NCBI RefSeq assembly: GCF_016704835.1
Contig: NZ_JADIZJ010000014.1
Span: 1-23,551 of the forward strand
From: Sphingopyxis sp.
GTDB lineage: Bacteria; Pseudomonadota; Alphaproteobacteria; Sphingomonadales; Sphingomonadaceae
Length of the DNA: 23,551 bases
Reading direction: 5' to 3'
In this document: piece by piece, positions 18,020-23,551 of the stretch
Position numbering within the stretch: the stretch's first letter is position 1
Layout of the letters: each line of letters starts with the position of its first letter
Notes under the pieces: generated by a model
Told to the model about the DNA's origin: nothing
The model's input: the letters and a program-made list of their open reading frames with translations, nothing else
Databases searched by the model: none
Position numbers and translations under genes: made by a program

Positions 18020-18729
18020 TCAAGCCGGGGCCCAGTGGATATCGACAGGCAGGTCCGTGCCAGCCAAGGCGAGCCCGATCGGATAAGGCGAGGACCGTCC
18101 TTGTTTCATTGCCGTTTCAATCACAGCGCGCTTCTCGTTGCCCGTCACCGCGATCAACAGCGCGCGTGCCATGGTGATCGCGGCGAGACTGAGTGTGACA
18201 CGCGGCACTGGGGCTTCCGGCGGCATTGATCCGGCATCACGCCCAAGGCCCGGCGCTCCTTTGGACCGTTCACGGCCTCTTCGAAATCGGGGCCGGGGAA
18301 AATCGAGGCGGCGTGTCCATCGCTCCCTACGCCAAGGAGGCAGAGGTCGAGCGGCCAATGAAGGTCCTGCATTAGCGCATCGGCAGACCGTCCGGCTGCC
18401 TTGTAGTCGGCAATCGCAGTCGGAACGATGGGCATGACCCGGGCGCCCTTCGGGAGAAAATATTTCGCAAGGGTCGTGACGTTGCTGAGGGGGTCACCAA
18501 GCGGGACGATCCGTTCATCACCGGGCACGATGGTGACGCGCTTCCAGTCCAGTTTCGCGGACGAGAGCTTTTCGTATATCGGGATGGGTGTCTTGCCGCC
18601 GGCGAGCGCGATCACTGCGGCGCCGCGCGCATCGATGGCGCTTTCGATGATGAAACCGATGTCGCCCGCGACAGCCGCCGCCATCTCGGTCGCATCATCA
18701 TATTCCTACCATTCAACTTCATCGCTCAC
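18020..18729 (-). CDS. pgl: 6-phosphogluconolactonase, one frameshift and one in-frame TAG
   Basis: Hydrolyses 6-phosphogluconolactone to 6-phosphogluconate, linking glucose-6-phosphate to the Entner-Doudoroff or pentose phosphate route, in the cytoplasm. Segments: EYDDATEMAAAVAGDIGFII, ALAGGKTPIPIYEKLS (sugar-phosphate loop), DWKRVTIVPGDERIVPLGDPLSN, LCLLGVGSDGHAASIFPGPD (active-site G-DGH), then after a jump near 18245 PPEAPVPRVTLSLAAI and the C-terminal DIHWAPA. Length is about 236 residues, normal for the family. GTG 18727-18729 follows AGGAGA and gives the homologous N-terminus, but codon 8 is TAG (18706-18708, between EVEW and EYDD). An internal ATG at 18682-18684 would bypass it with a slightly short protein. 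No edd/zwf neighbours are present. Confidence 0.87.
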
Positions 18730-19208
18730 ATGATTCTCCTTGAACAGACACAGAGGCCGGCATGGCGTGTCGCCAACCGCGACCGTTTACAACCTGTACA
18801 CCCTGATCTCACGCCGCCTCTAGCACTACTCGGTCTCCCGTGGCCGGGCGTTAAAGGTCATGAAGGAGATAGCGGCGCGTAGCTCCGTCGGTTCGGTAGC
18901 CTCCTCGTTGATGAACGTTGATGTCGTGTCTTGGAAGGGGTTGAAAAAGTAGATCGGCATGGCTGACCGAACCCATGACGCAGTGCGGCGTTCCCGCGCT
19001 CGGATTTTCGGACGAATGCGGACAGAAAAAGGGTTGGGCAAGCGTTGTTGGTCCTCGCGTCGGCCGCACTTGGTCTGCCGAACCATAATCGACCACGACC
19101 GGGCACCACATACAGCGATCGCGGCTCGGAGCTCCACTGTCGCAATCGCGGGGAACATTGCCGGCATTCAGTGGTTGGCCTTGCATGATCACCGGCAGAG
19201 GAACCAAG
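18730..19208. other. Long intergenic region between pgl and sodC
   Basis: About 480 bp with only one weak candidate gene (18826-18960, minus strand). Other open frames are Arg/Ser-rich and resemble nothing. It should hold the divergent pgl and sodC promoters, but no clear hexamers stand out. The ribosome site of pgl (AGGAGA) lies at its left edge and that of sodC (AGAGGA) at its right edge. Confidence 0.35.
18826..18960 (-). CDS. Possible DUF6894-like small protein, probably broken
   Basis: A 44-residue frame starting MPIYFFNPFQDTTS with NEEATEPTELRAA following. Small alphaproteobacterial DUF6894 proteins begin MPxYFFxxxxD and have DEEGxELPDLxAAR, so the start and mid-motif are similar, but the C-terminus is shorter and diverges. 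No ribosome site is evident. It may be frameshifted like its neighbours or be a chance match. Confidence 0.28.
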   Translation of the reverse strand: MPIYFFNPFQDTTSTFINEEATEPTELRAAISFMTFNARPRETE

Positions 19209-19785
19209 ATGAAGAAGCTATGTTGGACTGCGACCGCCATTCCTGTCCTGTTGGCTGGCTGTAACGCGCCGGACACATCGACGCCGCTCGCCGATAAAAA
19301 TGCTGCAGGCACGCAAGCCGTAACGAATGCCGCGGATGCCGGCAGCGGAGCGCGCCGCAGCGGATCTCAAGACAGCAAGCGGCGCGGCGGCAGGCAAGGC
19401 TACAGCCGCGATCATAAACGGACGCGTCATGCTGATTTTGCAGGTCGAAGGGCTTCCGCCCGGCCAGCATGGCGTGCATGTTCACATGATCGGCAAATGC
19501 GATGCGCCCAAATTCGAGAGCGCGGGCGGTCATTGGAATCCCGCCGACGTACAGCATGGCCTCGACGCGCCTGGCGGACAACATGCCGGCGACATGCCCA
19601 ATCTCGTCGTGCAAGACAATGGCCGTGCCACCCTTGCATACGAGCTGAAGGGTGCAAGTTTCGCGGGTTTGATGGACGAGGATGGATCAGCGATGGTTGT
19701 CCATGCCTCCGCCGACGATCAAAAGACCGACCCTTCGGGCAACAGCGGCGACCGGATTGCATGCGGAATATTCAAGGCAAGCTAG
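19209..19785 (+). CDS. sodC: Cu/Zn superoxide dismutase, predicted lipoprotein, one frameshift
   Basis: Dismutates periplasmic superoxide. ATG 19209-19211 follows an AGAGGA ribosome site. The signal has the lipobox VLLAGC, so the mature enzyme is lipid-anchored. A low-complexity Ala-rich linker contains the frameshift (near 19350). The SOD domain has all metal ligands: HVH in GQHGVHVHMIGKCD (Cu), the bridging His in GGHWNP, QHG and GGQHAGDMPN with its Asp (Zn), and VVHASADD (Cu), plus GDRIACGIF at the end. The disulfide Cys pair (GKCD and IACG) is present. The TAG stop (19783-19785) falls at the usual family end. It stands alone upstream of the 27-bp tandem repeat. Confidence 0.92.
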
Positions 19786-19824
19786 GCGCCGGGCGGCGAA
19801 CCGACATGGCTCAGCAGGCTTGGC

Positions 19825-19875
19825 AATTTTCTTAGCGATCCTCTCACTTTAAATTTTCTTAGCGATCCTCTCACT
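19825..19875. repeat. Tandem 27-bp repeat, two copies
   Basis: A 24-base unit beginning AATTTTCTTAGCG and ending CCTCTCACT occurs perfectly at 19825-19848 and 19852-19875, period 27. Being a multiple of three, it keeps frame. The frame continuing past the sodC stop reads NFLSDPLTL twice. Too short for an insertion sequence. It could be a slippage duplication. Confidence 0.85.
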
Positions 19876-20056
19876 CTAGAAGATGTGCGGGGCTAACCGT
19901 AGGGCGCGGCCCGATACAACCAAACCGCCGAAAAAAGGGCAGGGCGATAGCGCGCGGCGGAGACTGATCTCTCCACCGCGCGCATCGTTTGTTGAATGAA
20001 GGCACGACCGTTATCATCCTTCTCATGATGGATGATTTTTCGGTCGCCGTTCATTG

Positions 20057-20426
20057 TCAAAGCAGCGGATAGGCGATGCCATAATGGCTGTAGACACCGC
20101 GGCCGTAGACATCGTCATATTCGGGGGTTCTGTCCGCTGCATAATGCGGAGCGCGCTCGACCTGCTGCTTCGAGAGGTTCACGACATAGCCATTCTTGTC
20201 GGTGTCATAGGTGAGCATGTCCCACGGGATGGGATAATGGTCGCTGCCAAGGCCAAAAAGGCCGCCAAATTCGAGCACCGCATATTCCGCCTTGCCCGAC
20301 CTTTGTCGATCATGATGTTGCGGATCGATCCGAGCTTTCGTTCTCGCCATTGTAGACGCTGGTTCCTTCGACCCTGTCGGATGCGATGAGGCGATGCGTT
20401 GCATTTCTTTCGATGGTATCGACCAT
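20057..20426 (-). CDS. PRC-barrel domain protein, two frameshifts
   Basis: A 123-residue soluble protein of the PRC-barrel type, related to the photosynthetic reaction centre H subunit and RimM folds and often stress-induced in alphaproteobacteria. MVDTIERNATHRLIASDRVE leads into GTSVYNGENE, then in other frames LGSIRNIMIDK and SGKAEYAVLEFGG, FGLGSDHYPIPWDMLTYDTD, NGYVVNLSKQQVERAPHYA and YYGIAY-like C-terminus (SHYGIAYPLL). Two missing or extra bases near 20330 and 20300 explain the breaks. The start is ATG 20424-20426 after GAGGAGAACC. The exact role is unknown. It may interact with membranes or RNA. Confidence 0.82.
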
Positions 20427-20599
20427 GATGGTTCTCCTCAGGTTGGTGATGGCGCAGGCTCGCGCTAGGATGCGAGCCAAGCGCTTCCCCCTCTTGTCTT
20501 ACCAACAAGCGACTGGGGCGGCCGTTGCAACGGTGACCATATTTTCCGGCGCGCGGCCCGCGCACATCGATTAACGCGGACCGAAGTGCGACGTAAGCG

Positions 20600-20826
20600 G
20601 CTAGCCCATTTGACGGGTGTGCCGCCGATCAGCACCTCCATCGAGCCCGGCATTTCGACATCGGTGAACCCGACGCGGATCTGGGGGTGCGCTTCGCGCA
20701 GCGCGATAGCCTCGGCCGGGGTTTGCGCCTCGAGAACGCCATTTAGCCGGCATCGTTGATCATGCCGGTCGCCGACATGAGCACGAGCGGATCTTACGCG
20801 ATGATCAGCGCTGTTCGGGCCGACAC
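20600..20826 (-). pseudogene. Response-regulator receiver domain remnant
   Basis: Part of a stand-alone receiver: TALIIA-stop-DPLVLMSATGMINDAG-stop in one frame, then LEAQTPAEAIALREAH and RVGFTDVEMPGSME in another. The phospho-Asp (FTDVEMPGS) remains. Two in-frame TAA codons, one where the acidic residue pair of the phosphorylation pocket should be, and loss of the region after PGSM (no signalling Thr/Ser or Lys strand) make it inactive. Unlike most genes here it is broken by more than a single indel. Confidence 0.6.
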
Positions 20827-21180
20827 CTGATCCAATTCCACTCTTCAACATATCAGCTCGCTCGTCCGCGCGGCACCCGGGTTTCGATCGCATCAGACCG
20901 GTGATCCTCCAACACCTGCTTGGGCATTTGGTCTCTTGGCCTTTCGAATACAGATATTCTGCTTCGGTTGGCCCGTCGTTCAGGCATCGACCGGCCTATC
21001 GATCGGCCATCGCTTATCAACTGCTCGAAAGCTTCGGCTCCCGCGCCGCCGGTCTTGGCAATCTCATCTCCTGACGCCTCTGGCCTCACTGCCTGCAGGA
21101 GACGCTGTCTATGTCCTTGGCGCCCCGCCTGAGACCCGCGCCGGGGTTGCGCCCTCGCGAGGGTGCGTCCACATGAGCGC
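20827..21180. other. Intergenic region upstream of the ClC gene
   Basis: Several frames are open on both strands, but none shows a family pattern. One plus-strand frame has PAGDAVYVLGAPPETR, a phrase like those in TrkA-C domains, too short to call. A damaged gene could lie here. I cannot name one. Confidence 0.3.
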
Positions 21181-22507
21181 ATGCCCGCCAAGCCGACTCG
21201 TCCGCGCTGGCTGCGCCTCTGGCAGCTGCGCATCAATCGCCGCGCGAAAACCGAAGTGGTCGATATTCACCGCCGGGTCGCAATGATCAGTGGCGCGGTG
21301 CTGCTCGGTCTTGTTGCGCTGGCATTCGCCGCAGCCGGCGATCGCGCCCAACGGCTGATCCTCATGGCGACAGACCGGATATGGTGGATTCCACTTCTGA
21401 TCACGCCCGCCGGCTTCGCGCTAATCGTGTGGATCGCGAACCGGTATTTCCCGGCCTCGCGCGGTTCGGGCATCCCCCAGATTATCGCCGCGAGCCGCCG
21501 CCTCCGAGCAGGAGGCGAAGGGGCCGCTCGTCCGCTTCGCACCGCCTTTGGCAAGCTGGGGCTCACGCTCGCAACGCTCGCGGTGGGCGGATCGGTTGGT
21601 CGCGAGGGACCGACGGTCCAGGTGAGCGCGGCGATCATGGTGGCGGTGCACCGCCTGCTGCGGGTGCGCATCACCGCCGGGGTGTTCATTGCAGGCGGGG
21701 CGGCAGGTGTCGCGGCGGCGTTCAACACGCCGCTGGGCGGAATCGCTTTCGCGATTGAAGAACCTGCGGCCGCCATGAGCAGCGCGTTGCCGTCCTGACG
21801 ATGGGCGCGGTGATGATCTCGGGTCTCGTCAGCCTCTCGATCGCTGGCGACTATATCTATTTCGGCGTGATGCGGGACACCTTGCCGGTGTCGGAGGTGC
21901 CAGTGATCGCTCCCGTCGTCGGCCTCGGCGGCGCGGGCTGCTCGGCGGCCTGTTTTCCGCATCGTGCTTGCCGCGAGCGAACGGGCGTCGCCGTGGGCGC
22001 CGCGCCGCGTCGCGCCCCGTTCTTTTCGCGGCCGGCTGCGGCCTCGCCGTCGCGATTGCCGGCATCGCATCGGGCGGCGCAACCTGGGGCACCGGCTATG
22101 ACATCACGAAGTTCCTAGTCGAGGGCCATCGGGGCGAACTCTGGCTCTTCCCCGCCAAATTCACCGCCGCGCTGGCCTCGACCTTGAGCGGCGCCCCAGG
22201 CGGCATCTTCGCGCCGTCGCTCGCGGTGGGGGCGGGCTTTGGAAATCTCCTCACGCCGATCTTTCCTGGTAGCCCGGCGGGCGCTGTCGTGATGATGGGT
22301 ATGGTCGGCTATTTGGTCGGCGTCGTTCGCGCGCCGTTGACGGCGGTCATCATGCTGATCGAGGCGACCGCGGCGGGCGGGGTCATCCTGCCGTTGTTCG
22401 CGACCGCGCTCATCGCCGACTGGGCGAGCGCGCAAATCTGTCCGACACGTCTCTATCACGGGTTATCGCGGCGAATGGTCCCAGCCGCGCGGTCTGGCGA
22501 CGCCTAG
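21181..22507 (+). CDS. ClC-family chloride channel/antiporter, frameshifted
   Basis: An inner-membrane chloride channel or 2Cl-/H+ exchanger, about 440 residues. Selectivity motifs are present: GSGIPQIIAA (with the anion-coordinating Ser), GREGPTVQVSA (GxEGP with the gating Glu), AGVAAAFNTPLGGIAFAIEE (second proton Glu region) and SGAPGGIFAPSLAVGAGFG. Frameshifts lie near 21795 (the frame stops at TGA and continues MGAVMISGLVSLSIAG) and between 21940 and 22015 (two or more). ATG 21181 is taken as the start. A GTG at 21163 is an in-frame alternative. The stop is TAG 22505-22507. The homologue ClcA supports acid resistance. Its role here is unknown. It lies among stress genes but with wide spacing. 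Confidence 0.88.
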
Positions 22508-22782
22508 CAGTCGATACAGATGTGTTTGTCCTTTTCCCGTCGGGCTGCCTCACGGCTTTGGATATGGATGGCGACAGCCTTGGAAAGGCTGGTGCAGCGT
22601 TGACTTCCTTCTGTCAGCAAGACCTTCGTTGCGATAACCCTTCGAAGGAGGTTTCGACGGCCAGTCCTTTTCCGTCCATCGCCCCGTCGTTTGCGACAGA
22701 ATGAGAACAAGGCAGCACCATATCTGGCGCGCTGCCGTGTCCGCTGATTTGACTTGCGAAACCGCTGGCGGCAAAGTGCGAT
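22508..22782. other. Intergenic region after the ClC gene
   Basis: Two minus-strand frames are open. One encodes KVLLTEGSQRCTSLSKAVAI, then Arg/Lys-rich sequence to KHICIDC and TAG at 22504. I recognise no family and cannot decide whether it is a gene. Confidence 0.3.
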
Positions 22783-22878
22783 ATGCCGGATGCAGCATTA
22801 CTTCTCGGCCTTGTGGCAGTCTGCGTCATACTGGCCTGCGTCGTGTTGACCCTTACCGCTTATCGCGACGACGACTGA
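22783..22878 (+). CDS. Possible 31-residue single-pass membrane peptide
   Basis: ATG 22783-22785 to TGA 22876-22878. The peptide is MPDAALLLGLVA, then VCVILACVVLTLTAY, then RDDD. It has one uninterrupted membrane helix of about 21 residues and a charged C-terminal end, a pattern common in small bacterial membrane proteins. The ribosome site is weak. It stops 3 bp before the convergent fasciclin gene ends. No family recognised. Confidence 0.35.
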   Translation: MPDAALLLGLVAVCVILACVVLTLTAYRDDD

Positions 22879-22881
22879 GGG

Positions 22882-23484
22882 TCAGCGCGTCACCTGTGCG
22901 AGCGAGGGCATGAGCACGCCATTCACGACATGGACCATACCGTTCGATTGCTAGACATCGGGCTCGGTGATGAAGGCGACGCTGCCTTGGGTTCCCTCGA
23001 TCTTGATATTGCCCTGCACCTCGGTGAGTTTCAGCTCTTCGCCGGCAACCGTGGTCAGGACTCCCGTGCCGCTTCCGGCCTTGATTTTCTTGTAAAGGTC
23101 CGCGGACGTCAGCCGCCCGGTTACGACATGAAAGTTGACGACCGCGGCGAGAGCTTCGGAATTTGCCGGATTCATGAGCCAGCCGGTCATTTTCGGAATT
23201 GCCGCAAAGGCCTTGTCGGTCGGCGCGAACAGGGTGAAGGGGCCGGGTGCGCTCAATTCACCGACGAGACCGGCGGCGCTGATCGCCTTGATCAACGTCG
23301 TGTGGAGTGGCGACTTGGTCGCGTTCTGGACGATGTTCCAGTTCGAATAGAGGGTGGCTCCACCGACCTCGGAAGTGGTCGCCTGCGGCTGGGCCTGCTG
23401 GCCAATGGCCGCGCCGGGCACGAGCGTCATTGCCAACAGGGCGGTGGCTAGAAAGGGCGTGGCGAAATACTTCGCGCGCATCAT
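22882..23484 (-). CDS. Secreted fasciclin (FAS1) domain protein with one in-frame TAG
   Basis: A surface or periplasmic adhesion-type protein, 200 residues if read through. The signal peptide is MMRAKYFATPFLATALLAM to GAAIGQQ. The FAS1 domain has HTTLIKAISAAGL, the H1 box PGPFTLFAPTDKAFAAIP, VVNFHVVTGRLTSADL and GNIKIEGTQGSVAFI. The H2 box (SNGMVHVVNGVLMPS) follows in the same frame, but after a TAG at 22951-22953 (EPDV-stop-QSNG). The natural TGA is at 22882-22884. Because the frame is the same on both sides, a substitution rather than an indel is needed. Truncation would remove the last strand of the fold. The start has GGAG 10 bases upstream. Confidence 0.88.
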
Positions 23485-23551
23485 AGAATTTACTCCAGTT
23501 AAATGAGACGGGTTGTGCCTATTGAACGGTCAAAAGGCGCTATCGTTGCAA

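Noticed and set aside
20920..21132. Plus-strand frames upstream of the ClC gene as a separate transporter or TrkA-C protein
   Set aside because: Only one short phrase (PAGDAVYVLGAPPETR) is suggestive, and the surrounding residues match nothing I recognise.
9713..22953. Reassignment of TAG to a sense codon
   Set aside because: sodC and the ClC gene end at TAG exactly where their families end. Substitution errors explain the three internal TAGs more simply.
1..23551. CRISPR array or insertion sequence with terminal repeats
   Set aside because: No regularly spaced repeats beyond the two-copy 27-bp unit, and no transposase motifs (DDE or HUH) in any frame.

Overview
The window (about 23.5 kb, GC-rich) looks like chromosome of a sphingomonad-type alphaproteobacterium. 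Supporting signs are a long TonB-dependent receptor ending in Phe, a DUF1134 exported protein, a TacA/TacT-type toxin-antitoxin pair, a mobile mystery protein B-type Fic remnant, and a 6-phosphogluconolactonase of sphingomonad style. This lineage call is from recalled family likeness, not from a search.

Layout. 1-585 (-): 3' part-missing DUF1134 gene. 830-921 (+): tRNA-Ser(GCU), followed by the broken N-terminus of a tyrosine integrase, the scar of an integrated element. 1548-4469 (-): three-gene catabolic operon (quinone oxidoreductase, TauD/TfdA dioxygenase, beta-keto acid cleavage enzyme) with a divergent AraC-type regulator at 4578-5621. 5757-7824: accessory debris (Fic remnant with Arg in place of the catalytic His, alpha/beta-hydrolase fragment, tacA-tacT under a palindromic promoter, DNA-binding protein tail). 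7975-14578 (-): four-gene operon dctA, secreted esterase, TonB-dependent receptor, M14 peptidase lipoprotein. 14788-17780 (+): divergent dctB-dctD two-component system, with two DctD-type operator palindromes in the shared intergenic region. 18020-23484: housekeeping and stress genes (pgl, sodC, PRC-barrel protein, response regulator remnant, ClC channel, fasciclin protein).

How the genes may work together. The central 10 kb reads as one nutrient-scavenging locus. The outer-membrane receptor imports a substrate, the periplasmic esterase and lipoprotein carboxypeptidase could trim it, DctA carries the released dicarboxylate-type product inward, and DctB/DctD senses it. The DctD AAA+ domain lacks the GAFTGA loop and has a damaged Walker B motif, although the operators look like classical DctD sites. 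This suggests a regulator working without sigma-54.

Caution. Almost every long gene is cut by one or more frameshifts (at least about 30 in all), with intact family sequence continuing in the next frame. Two stretches contain compensating pairs of shifts. Three otherwise open frames carry a single in-frame TAG. The simplest reading is indel-rich, unpolished sequence rather than mass gene decay, so I give each gene its full reconstructed span. I label as pseudogenes only those missing whole domains.
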